From NCBI GenBank assembly GCA_023254055.1, contig JALQYN010000032.1:1-39005 (forward strand): DNA of 39,005 bases. Reading direction: 5' to 3'. Made by a program: the position numbers and the translations under genes. Below the pieces are notes generated by a model. The model was not told where the DNA came from. It did no database searches and saw nothing but the letters and a program-made list of their open reading frames with translations. This document shows positions 7,487-17,652 of this stretch, in pieces; within the stretch, counting starts at the first letter, position 1, and each line of letters opens with the position of its first letter. Origin of the DNA: Polaribacter sp. Its GTDB lineage: Bacteria; Bacteroidota; Bacteroidia; Flavobacteriales; Flavobacteriaceae.

Positions 7487-10400
7487 TTATTTAGTTAATA
7501 CCCACTCTCCTTTTTCAATTAACGGAATAGCTTGTTTGTATTTGACTTCTTTTTCTTCTCCGCTCATTACGTTTTTAATGGTAACACGTTCGTTTCTGCC
7601 AATTTTTGGTTGTTCTCTCACTACAGTTTCAACAGGTTCTTGTTGTTGCTGTTTAGAGTTCTGAATAGCTTGTTCTGTGCTATTTTGTACATCTGCTTTA
7701 CTCACATTTAAACGTTCTCTTTTTTGTTGACGCGCTTCAGAAATGTTTCCTTGATTTGGAATTTCTCCTTTAAATAAGAATGATAGTACTTCTTTATTTA
7801 CGTCACTAATCATTTGTTTAAACAATTCAAACGCTTCAAATTTATAAACCAATAAAGGATCTTTTTGTTCGTATGAAGCATTTTGAACCGAACTTTTTAA
7901 CTCATCCATTTTACGTAAATGTGTTTTCCAGTTTTCATCAATAATAGCAAGTGTAATATTTTTTTCAAAATCTTTCACCAATTCTTTTCCTTCAGATTCG
8001 TATGCGTTTTTCAAGTTTGTTACTACTTGTAAACTTTTTACACCATCTGAAAATGGAACAACAATTCGCTCATAACGATCACCTTCATTCTCATACACAT
8101 CTTTAATTACAGGAAAAGCAGCAACTGCATTTCTAGCAATTCTATCTTGATAATGTGCATAAATCGTTTCATACAAAGAATCAATTAGTGCTTGTTCATC
8201 CATAGAACTAAACTCTTCTTCAGAAAAAGGAGAGGTCATCGATGAAAAACGAATCAATTCAAACTCGAAATTTTTAAAATCTTTTGTTGGTTTGTTTTCA
8301 GTAACGATTGCCTGACAAGTATCGTAAATCATGTTTACAATATCAATTTTTAGACGATCTCCATCTAAAGCATGCCTTCTACGTTTATATACAAACTCAC
8401 GTTGAGCATTCATAATATCGTCATACTCTAACAAACGTTTACGAATACCAAAGTTGTTTTCTTCTACTTTCTTTTGAGCTCTTTCAATAGATTTGGTAAT
8501 CATAGAATGCTGAATTACTTCGCCTTCTTTTAAACCCATTCTATCCATCATTTTGGCGATTCTATCAGAACCAAAAATACGCATCAAGTTATCATCTAAA
8601 GCAACATAAAATTGAGAAGAACCAACATCACCTTGACGACCCGCTCTACCACGTAACTGTCTATCAACTCTACGAGAATCGTGTCTTTCTGTACCAATAA
8701 TTGCTAAACCACCAGCTTTTTTTACTTCTTCAGAAAGTTTAATATCTGTACCACGACCTGCCATATTTGTTGCAATAGTTACAACTCCAGCTTTACCAGC
8801 TTCAGCAACAATATCTGCTTCTTTTTTATGCAGTTTTGCATTTAAAATATTGTGCTTAATTCCACGCATTTGAAGCATTCTTCCAAGTAATTCAGAGATT
8901 TCTACAGAAGTTGTACCAACCAAAACAGGTCTTCCTTGTTCCACTAATTTTACAATATCATCAATTACTGCATTGTATTTTTCTCTGGTGGTTTTGTATA
9001 CCAAGTCTTCTTTGTCATCTCTTTGTAAAGGTTTGTTAGTTGGGATTTCAACTACATCTAATTTGTAGATTTCCCAAAGCTCTCCAGCTTCTGTAATCGC
9101 TGTTCCAGTCATACCAGAAAGCTTGCGATACATTCTAAAGTAATTTTGTAAAGTTACAGTAGCAAAGGTTTGAGTTGCATCTTCAATTTTTACATTTTCT
9201 TTAGCCTCGATTGCTTGATGTAATCCGTCTGAATAACGACGACCGTCCATGATTCGTCCTGTTTGTTCGTCTACAATCATTACTTTATTATCAATTACAA
9301 CATATTCTGTATCTTTTTCAAATAATGAATATGCTTTTAATAATTGATTCATTGTGTGAATACGCTCACTTTTAATGCTAAAGTCTCTATATAATTCTTC
9401 TTTTTTAGCGGCTTTCTCTTCAGGTGAATCTTCGCTTTCATCAATCTGACCTATTTTTACGCCAATATCTGGTAGCACAAAAAAGTTGTTATCACTTGTT
9501 TTTCCTGATAAATGAACAATCCCTTTGTCAGATAAATCGATGGAATTGTTTTTTTCTTCAATAACATAGTACAATTCTTTATCTACTTCTGGCATCAATT
9601 TGTTATTGTCTGCCATGTAAGTGTTTTCTGTTTTTTGAAGAATTTGTTTGATTCCTTCTTGGGATAAAAATTTAATTAACGCTTTGTTTTTTGGAATACC
9701 ACGAAAAACTCTTAATAGTAAAAAACCACCTTCTTTCGTGTTTCCTTCAGCGATTAGTTTTTTAGCTTCTGCCAACACACCAACTAAATAGTGTTTTTGT
9801 AAGCTAACTATGTCAGCAACTAAAGGTTTTAGTTCGTTAAATTCATGTCTGTCTCCTTGTGGTACAGCACCAGAAATTATTAATGGTGTACGAGCATCAT
9901 CTATTAATACAGAATCTACCTCATCTATAATTGCATAATTGGGTGCTCTTTGTACAAGATCTTCTTTGGTATGCGCCATATTATCACGCAGGTAATCAAA
10001 ACCGAATTCATTATTTGTTCCGTAAGTGATGTCTGCATTATAGGCTTTTCTTCGTTCATCAGAATTTGGTTGATGCACATCAATACAATCAATACTCAAT
10101 CCATGAAACTCTAAAATTGGACCCATCCAAGCAGCATCACGTTTTGCTAGATAATCATTTACCGTTACAACATGAACTCCTTTTCCAGTTAAAGCGTTTA
10201 GATAAACAGGCAAAGTAGAAACCAATGTTTTCCCTTCCCCTGTCATCATTTCAGCAATTTTACCTTGATGTAAAACAGATCCACCGATTAATTGAACATC
10301 ATAATGAATCATGTCCCAGATAATTTCTTGTCCAGACGCATCCCAAGTATTTGACCAAACAGATTTATCGCCAACTAAAGTTACATTTTCTCTAATAGCA

Positions 10401-10819
10401 GAAAGCTCTCTGTCAAATGGAGTAGCGGTAACTTCGATTTCAGAATTGTTTGTAAATCTTTTTGCAGTTTCTTTGACAACCGCAAATGCTTCTGGCATTA
10501 TTTCTTGTAAAACAGCTTCAGACGCTTCATAAGCTTCATCTTTTAAAGTGTCTATTTCAGCATATATTTCTTCTTGCCTATCTATACCTGCCGATAAAGC
10601 TTCTTGTTCTAACTCAGTTATTTTTGTGTCAAAAGAATTGGTTGCTTCTTTTATTTTAGATTTAAATTCTTCTGACTTAGCTCTTAATTCATCATTTGAT
10701 AAATTGCCTATTGCTTCAGCAAAAGAGTTTGTTTTTTCAACGATTGGTTGTAGTAGTTTTAAATCTTTTTGTTGTTTGTCTCCAACAAATATTTTTAAGA
10801 CCGAGTTTAATAAGCTCAT
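7487..10819 (-). CDS. secA: Preprotein translocase ATPase SecA
   Basis: A 1110-residue motor protein that drives secretory proteins through SecYEG at the inner membrane. Walker A is MTGEGKT at residues 192-198. The Walker B/DEAD-like region reads [19 protein letters not shown], and the second helicase domain contains [13 protein letters not shown] and [20 protein letters not shown]. An insertion near residues 330-420 makes the protein longer than the ~900-residue E. coli form, as is usual in Bacteroidetes. The protein ends in [18 protein letters not shown] with no CxCxSG zinc motif. ATG at 10819 gives the normal [13 protein letters not shown] start. Confidence 0.98.
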   Translation of the reverse strand: MSLLNSVLKIFVGDKQQKDLKLLQPIVEKTNSFAEAIGNLSNDELRAKSEEFKSKIKEATNSFDTKITELEQEALSAGIDRQEEIYAEIDTLKDEAYEASEAVLQEIMPEAFAVVKETAKRFTNNSEIEVTATPFDRELSAIRENVTLVGDKSVWSNTWDASGQEIIWDMIHYDVQLIGGSVLHQGKIAEMMTGEGKTLVSTLPVYLNALTGKGVHVVTVNDYLAKRDAAWMGPILEFHGLSIDCIDVHQPNSDERRKAYNADITYGTNNEFGFDYLRDNMAHTKEDLVQRAPNYAIIDEVDSVLIDDARTPLIISGAVPQGDRHEFNELKPLVADIVSLQKHYLVGVLAEAKKLIAEGNTKEGGFLLLRVFRGIPKNKALIKFLSQEGIKQILQKTENTYMADNNKLMPEVDKELYYVIEEKNNSIDLSDKGIVHLSGKTSDNNFFVLPDIGVKIGQIDESEDSPEEKAAKKEELYRDFSIKSERIHTMNQLLKAYSLFEKDTEYVVIDNKVMIVDEQTGRIMDGRRYSDGLHQAIEAKENVKIEDATQTFATVTLQNYFRMYRKLSGMTGTAITEAGELWEIYKLDVVEIPTNKPLQRDDKEDLVYKTTREKYNAVIDDIVKLVEQGRPVLVGTTSVEISELLGRMLQMRGIKHNILNAKLHKKEADIVAEAGKAGVVTIATNMAGRGTDIKLSEEVKKAGGLAIIGTERHDSRRVDRQLRGRAGRQGDVGSSQFYVALDDNLMRIFGSDRIAKMMDRMGLKEGEVIQHSMITKSIERAQKKVEENNFGIRKRLLEYDDIMNAQREFVYKRRRHALDGDRLKIDIVNMIYDTCQAIVTENKPTKDFKNFEFELIRFSSMTSPFSEEEFSSMDEQALIDSLYETIYAHYQDRIARNAVAAFPVIKDVYENEGDRYERIVVPFSDGVKSLQVVTNLKNAYESEGKELVKDFEKNITLAIIDENWKTHLRKMDELKSSVQNASYEQKDPLLVYKFEAFELFKQMISDVNKEVLSFLFKGEIPNQGNISEARQQKRERLNVSKADVQNSTEQAIQNSKQQQQEPVETVVREQPKIGRNERVTIKNVMSGEEKEVKYKQAIPLIEKGEWVLTK

Positions 10820-10935
10820 TGTATGTGTTCTATTTAAAATTCAATTTTATCAATTGAATATTGATTTATAATTAGTTGATAATAAATAAGTTGATATTTA
10901 TTGACAGCAATTACAATTTAATGTTAAATGTAAAC

Positions 10936-10965
10936 AAAAAAAAAGCCTCGATTGAGACTTTTTTG
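10936..10965 (-). terminator. Terminator downstream of the DUF2795 gene
   Basis: On the minus strand AAAGTCTC-AATC-GAGGCTTT forms an 8-bp stem with one G-T pair, followed by a long T-run. It isolates the DUF2795 gene from secA. The 10820-10935 spacer before secA is AT-rich with repeated TTGAT words; I could not fix a promoter there. Confidence 0.75.
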
Positions 10966-10978
10966 ATGTAAATTTTTG

Positions 10979-11200
10979 TTAATATTCATCTTCGTTCCAA
11001 AGATAATCTTCTTCAGTCGGATAGTCTGGCCAAATTTCTATAATAGAATCATAAGCATCGCCTTCATCTTCAATTTCTTGTAAGTTTTCTGCAACTTCCA
11101 ATGGCGCTCCTGTTCTAATAGCGTAATCTATCAATTCATCTTTCGTTGCTGGCCAAGGTGCATCTGCTAAATAAGATGCCAATTCTAGTGTCCAATACAT
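10979..11200 (-). CDS. DUF2795 domain protein
   Basis: A 73-residue acidic protein starting MYWTLELASYLADAPWPATKDELIDYAIRTGAPLEVAENLQEIED. The short helix-turn-helix-like core with the conserved W/P and 'EVxENLxxI' pattern fits DUF2795, followed by a very acidic tail. Function unknown. It has its own promoter (TTG-N19-TAttTTTG) and terminator, so it is a monocistronic gene, separate from the adenosyltransferase upstream. Confidence 0.82.
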   Translation of the reverse strand: MYWTLELASYLADAPWPATKDELIDYAIRTGAPLEVAENLQEIEDEGDAYDSIIEIWPDYPTEEDYLWNEDEY

Positions 11201-11223
11201 TTTTAGTATAGTTTAATTTTCTG

Positions 11224-11253
11224 CAAAAATAATTTTTTTATTCAGAAAACCAA
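11224..11253 (-). promoter_or_regulatory. Promoter of the DUF2795 gene
   Basis: Minus strand: TTG (11253-11251), 19-base spacer, TAttTTTG (11231-11224), then 23 bases to the ATG at 11200. This is a full match to the flavobacterial -33/-7 arrangement. Confidence 0.7.
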
Positions 11254-11290
11254 GTTTTTTTTGATAAATCTGTCAATAAAATAAAAGAAC

Positions 11291-11866
11291 TTATTTTTCT
11301 TTTTCAGGAATCCAAGGAGTTTCCTTTATTGATAAGTCTTTAGACAACTTCCGTGCCAATACAAATAGGTAGTCAGAAAGTCTGTTTAAATATTCTAATA
11401 TAGCAGGATTAATTGTCTCGTTTTCGTTTAAGGCAGTTGCTAATCTTTCGGTTCTACGGCATACACATCTAGCAATGTGACAGAATGACACCGTTTGACT
11501 TCCGCCGGGTAAAATAAAATTTGTCATAGCAGGCAAGTCTAAATTCATAACATCTATTTCTTGCTCTAAGGCTTTAATGTTTGCATTTGTAATTTTAGGA
11601 ATATTTAACCGCTCTTTGCCATTTTTTAAAAGTTCTTTTTCTGGAGGAGTTGCTAACATCGCACCAAGAGTGAATAATTCATTTTGAATTCTAATCAAAG
11701 AGTTGATAGCGTTCTTGTCAATTTTCTGATCTCTAATTAAACCTATATAAGAGTTTAGCTCATCAACGGTACCATAAGATTCTATTCTTAAATGATGTTT
11801 TGGGACTCTAGTTCCTCCAAACAAAGCTGTGGTCCCTTTGTCTCCTGTTTTGGTGTAAATCTTCAT
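11291..11866 (-). CDS. Cob(I)alamin adenosyltransferase, PduO type
   Basis: A 191-residue enzyme that transfers adenosyl from ATP to cob(I)alamin, making adenosylcobalamin. The start MKIYTKTGDKGTTALFGGTRVPK is the N-terminal ATP-binding loop. ESYGTVDELNSYIG, the CRRTERLAT helix and EYLNRLSDYLFVLAR are the other family signatures. No cobalamin biosynthesis genes are nearby, so it probably works on salvaged corrinoid. Its product is the ligand expected for the MerR/B12 regulator at 26702 in this same window (inference). The gene lies 24 bases after the methyltransferase stop and may share its transcript. Confidence 0.94.
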   Translation of the reverse strand: MKIYTKTGDKGTTALFGGTRVPKHHLRIESYGTVDELNSYIGLIRDQKIDKNAINSLIRIQNELFTLGAMLATPPEKELLKNGKERLNIPKITNANIKALEQEIDVMNLDLPAMTNFILPGGSQTVSFCHIARCVCRRTERLATALNENETINPAILEYLNRLSDYLFVLARKLSKDLSIKETPWIPEKEK

Positions 11867-11890
11867 TAGATAAAATTACGAATTAACTAT

Positions 11891-12664
11891 TTAAACTCTT
11901 ATTATAAAATGTTCTTTTTCTTGCTCTTTCCTAAAAAAAACAATTCCCCACTGATAGGTGTCTATAGAAACTTTCACTTTTGGATGTAGTTTTATTTCCT
12001 GCCAAGCGCTTTCCATTTCTTTGCTCCAATGAATGTCATTAAAAATAAAGAAACTATCGTTGTTAATAAAATTAAGACAATGATTGAAATATTTTAAGGT
12101 TGCTTCTTTTTGATGATTTCCATCAAAATAAACCATATCTAAAGAATTTTCAAATTTTAATGTTGATAAAGTTTTGGTAAACTCTCCTGTGTAAACATCA
12201 ATGTTTTTGAAAGAAAATTTTTCAAATTGTTTTATTGCAATTCCGGCAGTGTTTTCGCAACCTTCTAGTGTGCTTATTTTTGAATTCGGATTTCCAATAT
12301 GCAATGCTGCAGTTCCCATGCCAAGAGAAGTGCCAAATTCTAAAATGGTATTTGGCTTGAAATAAGACGTAATTTTAATTAATAAATTTGCTCTTTTGGT
12401 CTGTATTCCAGCATGTTTAGCAACTCTAGAAACTTCTCTTGTATTACTTTTAAAAATTTTTGACCCTGCTCCAAAATCTGTAACCTCAATTACATTATGG
12501 TTATTTAAAAGACTTCTTTTGTAAGATTTAAAAGCTGCATTTTCGAATGTGTTATTTCTCTTGTAGAAACATTTTGTAATTAAATCAAAAACAAAAGGAG
12601 AGTGGATTCCATGATGATTTGTTGAATTAAAAAGGAATCTTATATAGGAAATAATTTTTTGCAT
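11891..12664 (-). CDS. Class I SAM-dependent methyltransferase
   Basis: A 257-residue Rossmann-type methyltransferase. Motif I is ILEFGTSLGMGTAAL (about residues 101-115), the acidic post-I residue is in STLEGCENTAGIA, and SLDMVYFDGNHQKEATLKYF is the motif II region with D/G/N/H, as in O-methyltransferase-like proteins. The N-terminal FNSTNHHGIHSPFVFDLITKC is characteristic of flavobacterial members, but I do not know the substrate. It is upstream of the adenosyltransferase on the same strand and divergent from the export gene at 12749. Family is confident, specificity unknown. Confidence 0.85.
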   Translation of the reverse strand: MQKIISYIRFLFNSTNHHGIHSPFVFDLITKCFYKRNNTFENAAFKSYKRSLLNNHNVIEVTDFGAGSKIFKSNTREVSRVAKHAGIQTKRANLLIKITSYFKPNTILEFGTSLGMGTAALHIGNPNSKISTLEGCENTAGIAIKQFEKFSFKNIDVYTGEFTKTLSTLKFENSLDMVYFDGNHQKEATLKYFNHCLNFINNDSFFIFNDIHWSKEMESAWQEIKLHPKVKVSIDTYQWGIVFFRKEQEKEHFIIRV

Positions 12665-12717
12665 AGAAATAATAACAAAATTAAAAGAAAATTATAGGAT
12701 TAGCGATATAAAAATTA

Positions 12718-12725
12718 TATTTTTG
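12718..12725 (+). promoter_or_regulatory. Putative -7 box (TAttTTTG) for the export operon
   Basis: TATTTTTG lies 23 bases before the ATG at 12749, in the divergent spacer. No convincing TTG is seen at the usual distance upstream. Confidence 0.5.
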
Positions 12726-12748
12726 AGTAGTCAACATATTTTAGATTT

Positions 12749-13420
12749 ATGCTTAAGCGATTTTTTATATTCCTCTCTTTAATTTTTTTAGCTTCCTGTG
12801 TTCCAAATAAAGATTTAATTTATTTGCAGGGAGAACCCATCACCAAAAAAAATGTTTACAAGCTAAATAATGAACCTTATAGGTTACAAGTAGATGATGT
12901 TTTGTCTATAGAACTTAAGGCAGAAGATGAAAAGTATGTGGCACTTTTTAAAAAAACGAATGTTCCAAGTCAGTTAAGGTCTAACAATGGAGGTTTTGAA
13001 AGTGGATCAAGTCCGCAAGTTGGTTATAGAATAGACAGACATGGTAACATTAGATTGCCAATAATTGGTGAAATAAACGTATTGGGATACACCACAAAAG
13101 AAGTTCGTTTAAAATTAGAAGAGGAGCTTTTAGAGTATTTAATAGACAGAAAGAAATTTTTTATAACTGTTGATTTGTCTGGAATTAAATATACCGTAAT
13201 TGGAGAAATTCAAAATCCTGGACCAAAGGTGATTTATCAAAATAAAGTAAGTATTTTAGATGCAATATCTAACTCTGGAGACATTACCGTTACTGGAAAT
13301 AAGAAAAAAGTTGAAGTTTGGAGAAATACGATAAATGGTAGAAAAAAGTATGTGCTAGATCTAACAAAAGCTAGTATTTTTGACTCAGAAGTGTTTTATA
13401 TCCAACCAACGATTACATAA
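12749..13420 (+). CDS. Wza-like polysaccharide export lipoprotein, frameshifted near the C-terminus
   Basis: A 223-residue protein as read. It has a lipoprotein signal peptide (FLSLIFLASCVPNKDLIYLQ, lipidated Cys17), a Poly_export domain (YRLQVDDVLSIEL...YRIDRHGNIRLPIIGEINVLG) and a SLBB-like region (YTVIGEIQNPGPKVIYQNKVSILDAISNSGDI). It would form the outer-membrane export channel. The frame stops in TAA at 13420 after FYIQPTIT. One extra A near 13408 would instead give QPNDYINIIPLKQKSWGTG and a hydrophobic tail ending at 13542, four bases before the partner gene. The gene therefore carries a one-base deletion or a sequencing error. Confidence 0.88.
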   Translation: MLKRFFIFLSLIFLASCVPNKDLIYLQGEPITKKNVYKLNNEPYRLQVDDVLSIELKAEDEKYVALFKKTNVPSQLRSNNGGFESGSSPQVGYRIDRHGNIRLPIIGEINVLGYTTKEVRLKLEEELLEYLIDRKKFFITVDLSGIKYTVIGEIQNPGPKVIYQNKVSILDAISNSGDITVTGNKKKVEVWRNTINGRKKYVLDLTKASIFDSEVFYIQPTIT

Positions 13421-13542
13421 ACATCATACCTTTAAAACAGAAATCTTGGGGTACAGGAACAACTGGTTTACAATCTTTATCTACTTTAGTTTCTATATTT
13501 ACTTTAGTTACATCTACTATTTTATTAGTTAGAAATTTATAA
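13408..13542 (+). other. Out-of-frame C-terminal remnant of the Wza-like gene
   Basis: Read from 13408 in the -1 frame this encodes NDYINIIPLKQKSWGTG followed by a ~27-residue hydrophobic helix (SLSTLVSIFTLVTSTILLV) and RNL-stop. It directly continues the protein interrupted at 13420. PNDxIxIxPLKxK is the usual sequence after YIQ in flavobacterial export proteins. The restored stop at 13540-13542 gives normal operon spacing to 13547. Confidence 0.85.
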
Positions 13543-13546
13543 AATT

Positions 13547-16033
13547 ATGAGTAAAAAAAATTCGTATAATAATAACTCTACAGCGAACTCTATTGATATA
13601 AAAACCTATGCATTTAAGGTTTTTTCTTACTGGAAATTATTTGTTGTAACTATTATTATCGGATTAATTATAGCCAAGTTTATGAATGGCTATAAAGAAA
13701 AAGTATATAGTTTAAATACAGTAATTAGTGTTAAAGAGGAAAACAACCCATTGTTTTCTACAGGAACAAATATTGCATTTAATTGGGGAGGTGAAAGTGA
13801 TGCAATGGGTACTGTAAAAGTAGTTTTAACTTCTAGAACACATAATGAAAAAGTTGTTGATGCTTTGCAGTTTTACATAGATTATTTAAAAGAAGGAAGA
13901 TATAGGCAAGAGGATGTTTATGGCAGCACTCCTTTTAAAATAGTAATAGAAAAAGACAAGCCTCAGTTATATAATAAACTTATTAAAATTGAAGGAATTA
14001 GTGAAGATAAGTATAGAATTTCTTTTGATTATGAAAAAGAAGGAACCAACCCTCTAATTAGTTACTTAAATGATATTGAAAAATTTGGTTCAGGGAATAA
14101 ATTTTCTAAATATAAATCTACTGAGATAAATTTTTCCGCAGAGTATTCTTTTGGAGAAAAAATAAGCTTACCGTTTTTCAATTTTACCATTAATTCTGTT
14201 GGCACAATGTCTCCTGGAGATGTTTATTTTATCAAGTTTAATAGTTTTGATGACACTGTAAAAAATTACAGAAACATGAAGGTTAATGATTTAACTGATG
14301 GAGCATCAATTCTTGAATTAAAATTAGAAGGTTCAAATAAAAAAAGGATTGTAGATTATTTAAATGAGTCGGTTAAAGTTTTAGAAAGGGATAAAAAATC
14401 AGCAAAAATTGCTTACGCTGAGAATACTAAGAAATACATAGACAATCTTTTTGAAAAGGAGTCTGATAGCTTAAAAATTTTAGAAAAAGAATTAAGTAGG
14501 TATCGATCAAAAAATAATATTTTTAATCTATCTGCCCAGGGAACGAGAATTTTAGAAGAGATTACGCTATTAGATCAACAGAAAAGAGCTGTAACAAACA
14601 ATATTGAGGAGTTAGATAGTTTAAATAATTACATTATTACTCATAATAAATTTAATAATATTCCTGTGCCAGCTATTATACAAATTGCTGATGGAAAAAT
14701 ACCTCAAGAAGTAGGGGAGTTAATTAGTAAAACCACAGTTAGAGAAAAACTAAGAAATGTTGTTACTGATAATCATCCTGATATCATAAGATTAGACAAT
14801 GAAATTAGAACTACTAAAAAAATCATTGTTGAAAACATAAGAAATTTAAGAAATACTTTTAGTAACGATTTAGAGAAAATAAATAAACGATTATCAGTTA
14901 CTTTAGATAAGCAAAAAGCGTTGCCAGAAAAAGAACAAGGATTGATAGCTTACGAAAGAAGTTATGATATGTCTGAGGCAAATTACAACTATCTAAAACA
15001 AAAAAGTTACGAAGCAGGTACTGCCATTGCAGCAAACGTATCTGATGTTAAAATTATTGATACAGCGAAAGACTTAGGAAATGGGCCTATTTACCCGATA
15101 CCTAGTTTTAATTACTTAGTAGCCATAATGTTGAGTATTGTTTTGCCACTTTTCTACATAATAATTTCAGAAGTTTTAGACAATAAAATTCATACAGTTG
15201 AAGAAATAGAAGGGACTTATGCTATACCGGTTTTAGGAGTTGTAGGAAGAAACAATTGGAGAAACAATTTGGCTGTTTTTGAAAGACCAAAATCTTCAGT
15301 AGCAGAATCTTTTAGAGCTTTAAGATCTAATATTCAGTTTTTATTTACAAAAAACACAGAGTCAAAAACAAAAACATTGTTGCTTACTTCTTCTGTTAGT
15401 GGAGAAGGAAAAACAATGATATCTATAAATATGGCATCAGTTTTTGCATTAAGCGGAAAGAAAACGGTTTTAATAGGATTGGATTTAAGAAAACCAAAAA
15501 TATTCTCAGATTTTGAACTAACCAATGAAAATGGTGTTGTTAATTATTTAATTGGTCAAAATGAAATTGAAGAGGTCATTAACAAAACTCAAATTCCTAA
15601 TTTAGATGTAATTTTATCTGGACCTATACCGCCGAATCCGTCTGAATTACTAATTAGTGATAAAACGGCAGTAATGATAAAGTATTTGCAAGTGAAATAT
15701 GATTATGTAATTATTGATTCACCTCCTATAGGATTGGTTTCAGACTCTTTGGAGTTGTTTAAGTTTTCGGATGCAATTATTTATGTAATTCGTCAAAATT
15801 ATTCTGAAAAAGGCATGATGAAGATGATTGATGACAAATACAAGAACAAAGAGGTTACAAATATTAGTTATGTTCTTAACGACTTCTCTTTACAAGGAAA
15901 ATATGGTTACGGTTACGGTTATGGATACGGCTATGGTTATGGATACGGAAAATACGGAAACGGATATCATGAAGATGAACCCTCATCTAATTTCTTTACT
16001 AAGATTTTTAAATTATTAAAACCTAAATCTTAA
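13547..16033 (+). CDS. Wzc-like tyrosine autokinase / polysaccharide co-polymerase
   Basis: An 828-residue inner-membrane protein controlling capsule or exopolysaccharide assembly. It has a first transmembrane helix at about residues 34-50 (LFVVTIIIGLIIAKFM), a long periplasmic coiled-coil part, a second helix near 523-545 (YLVAIMLSIVLPLFYIIIS) and a cytoplasmic BY-kinase domain. Walker A is SGEGKT at 618-623, Walker A' is LIGLDLRKPK, and Walker B is YDYVIIDSPPIGLVSD. The C-terminus has an alternating YGYG tail, the expected autophosphorylation cluster. It is co-transcribed with the Wza-like gene. No glycosyltransferases are adjacent, so the locus is a minimal export pair. Confidence 0.95.
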   Translation: MSKKNSYNNNSTANSIDIKTYAFKVFSYWKLFVVTIIIGLIIAKFMNGYKEKVYSLNTVISVKEENNPLFSTGTNIAFNWGGESDAMGTVKVVLTSRTHNEKVVDALQFYIDYLKEGRYRQEDVYGSTPFKIVIEKDKPQLYNKLIKIEGISEDKYRISFDYEKEGTNPLISYLNDIEKFGSGNKFSKYKSTEINFSAEYSFGEKISLPFFNFTINSVGTMSPGDVYFIKFNSFDDTVKNYRNMKVNDLTDGASILELKLEGSNKKRIVDYLNESVKVLERDKKSAKIAYAENTKKYIDNLFEKESDSLKILEKELSRYRSKNNIFNLSAQGTRILEEITLLDQQKRAVTNNIEELDSLNNYIITHNKFNNIPVPAIIQIADGKIPQEVGELISKTTVREKLRNVVTDNHPDIIRLDNEIRTTKKIIVENIRNLRNTFSNDLEKINKRLSVTLDKQKALPEKEQGLIAYERSYDMSEANYNYLKQKSYEAGTAIAANVSDVKIIDTAKDLGNGPIYPIPSFNYLVAIMLSIVLPLFYIIISEVLDNKIHTVEEIEGTYAIPVLGVVGRNNWRNNLAVFERPKSSVAESFRALRSNIQFLFTKNTESKTKTLLLTSSVSGEGKTMISINMASVFALSGKKTVLIGLDLRKPKIFSDFELTNENGVVNYLIGQNEIEEVINKTQIPNLDVILSGPIPPNPSELLISDKTAVMIKYLQVKYDYVIIDSPPIGLVSDSLELFKFSDAIIYVIRQNYSEKGMMKMIDDKYKNKEVTNISYVLNDFSLQGKYGYGYGYGYGYGYGYGKYGNGYHEDEPSSNFFTKIFKLLKPKS

Positions 16034-16047
16034 AAATAAAAAGGACC

Positions 16048-16082
16048 AAAGGACCATGTTTAACATGGTCCTTTTTATTTTT
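16048..16082. terminator. Bidirectional terminator between wzc-like gene and fumC
   Basis: Stem AAAGGACCATG (16048-16058)/CATGGTCCTTT (16064-16074), loop TTTAA, with T-rich sequence after it and A-rich sequence before it. It sits between convergent genes. Confidence 0.88.
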
Positions 16083-16095
16083 AAAGAATTGTAAT

Positions 16096-17493
16096 TTACT
16101 TTAAGCTTCCAGTCATTTCTTCAGGCTTAACCCATTCATCATATTGTTCTGGTGTAACATACCCTAAACGAACTGCTTCTTCTTTTAAAGTAGTCCCGTT
16201 TGCGTGAGCTGTATTTGCTATTTCTGCAGCTTTATAATATCCTATTTTTGTATTTAAAGCTGTAACTAGCATTAAAGAATTATTCAATAATTCAGTTATT
16301 CTTGACTGATTGGGTTCAATTCCAACAGCACAGTTTTCATCAAAAGATTTACAAGCATCTCCAATTAATTGAGCAGATTGCAATACGTTTGCAGCCATCA
16401 TTGGTTTAAAAACATTTAACTCATAATGACCTTGTGTACCACCAACAGTAACAGCAACATCGTTCCCCATAACTTGCGCACAAACCATAGTTAATGCTTC
16501 TGCTTGAGTTGGGTTTACTTTCCCTGGCATAATAGAACTTCCTGGCTCGTTTGCGGGAATGATAATTTCTCCAATTCCAGATCTAGGACCTGAAGCCATT
16601 AAACGAATGTCATTTGCAATTTTATTTAAAGAAACTGCTAATTGTTTAAGTGCTCCGTGAGTTTCTACTAAAGCATCGTGTGCTGCAAGAGCTTCAAATT
16701 TATTTTCTGCAGTTACAAAAGGTAAGCCTGTAAATTCTGATATGTATTTTGCGACTAAAACATCATATCCTTTAGGTGTGTTTAAACCTGTGCCAACAGC
16801 AGTTCCTCCTAAAGCTAATTGTGACAAATGTTCTAATGTATTTTTTAAAGCTTTGATACCAAAGTTTAATTGTGCAACATAACCAGAAAATTCTTGTCCT
16901 AAAGTTAGGGGAGTAGCATCCATTAAATGCGTACGCCCAATTTTTACAACATCTTTAAAAGCTTCTGATTTTTTTTGTAAAGTATCTCTTAATTGTTCAA
17001 CACCAGGAATGGTAACTTCTATAATTTTCTTGTATGCAGCGATATGCATCCCAGTTGGAAAAGTATCGTTTGAAGACTGAGATTTGTTCACATCGTCATT
17101 AGGCTGAATTGTTTTTTCTCCCTCGCCAATAATATTTCCTGCAATTTCATGGGCTCTATTGGCAATTACCTCGTTACAATTCATATTAGATTGTGTTCCA
17201 GATCCAGTTTGCCAAATGACTAATGGAAATTGATCATCATGCTTTCCTTCTAAAATTTCATCACAAACCTGAGCAATTAAATCTCTTTTTTCTGAAGCTA
17301 ATACATTTAAATCGCAGTTGGCAAAAGCTGCCGCTTTTTTTAAATATGCAAAACCGTAAACAATTTCTATTGGCATTGATGCAGGCGCACCAATTTTGAA
17401 GTTATTTCTAGAGCGTTCTGTTTGCGCTCCCCAATATTTATCAGATGGAACTTTTACTTGCCCCATTGTGTCTTTTTCTATTCTGTATTTCAT
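16096..17493 (-). CDS. fumC: Fumarate hydratase class II
   Basis: A 465-residue homotetrameric enzyme of the TCA cycle interconverting fumarate and malate. The family signature [16 protein letters not shown], the substrate loops GSGTQSNMN and NDTFPTGMH, and [19 protein letters not shown] are intact. The iron-sulfur class I enzyme is excluded by length and motifs. The start [16 protein letters not shown] matches the usual FumC start and follows a recognisable promoter. The gene ends against the bidirectional terminator and appears monocistronic. Confidence 0.97.
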   Translation of the reverse strand: MKYRIEKDTMGQVKVPSDKYWGAQTERSRNNFKIGAPASMPIEIVYGFAYLKKAAAFANCDLNVLASEKRDLIAQVCDEILEGKHDDQFPLVIWQTGSGTQSNMNCNEVIANRAHEIAGNIIGEGEKTIQPNDDVNKSQSSNDTFPTGMHIAAYKKIIEVTIPGVEQLRDTLQKKSEAFKDVVKIGRTHLMDATPLTLGQEFSGYVAQLNFGIKALKNTLEHLSQLALGGTAVGTGLNTPKGYDVLVAKYISEFTGLPFVTAENKFEALAAHDALVETHGALKQLAVSLNKIANDIRLMASGPRSGIGEIIIPANEPGSSIMPGKVNPTQAEALTMVCAQVMGNDVAVTVGGTQGHYELNVFKPMMAANVLQSAQLIGDACKSFDENCAVGIEPNQSRITELLNNSLMLVTALNTKIGYYKAAEIANTAHANGTTLKEEAVRLGYVTPEQYDEWVKPEEMTGSLK

Positions 17494-17518
17494 TGTGTGA
17501 ATTGTTTTTTAGCTACTA

Positions 17519-17552
17519 CAAAATTACTAAAAGTATCACAATCGGTTATCAA
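17519..17552 (-). promoter_or_regulatory. Putative fumC promoter
   Basis: Minus strand TAatTTTG (17526-17519) with a TTG 23 bases upstream (17552-17550), 25 bases before the ATG at 17493. The spacing is at the long end of the usual range. Confidence 0.5.
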
Positions 17553-17615
17553 CAATACAAGAAAATACTTGTTCAAAATAATTTTTAATTATTAGTGTAA
17601 ATTGAAAATATGTAT

Positions 17616-17623
17616 TATTTTTG
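17616..17623 (+). promoter_or_regulatory. -7 box (TAttTTTG) of the small membrane protein gene
   Basis: TATTTTTG is 29 bases before ATG 17653. It lies inside the alternative TTG-started frame (17602), which argues for the ATG as the real start. Confidence 0.55.
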
Positions 17624-17652
17624 TGCTATTAATTTATTTTAAAGAAACACAA

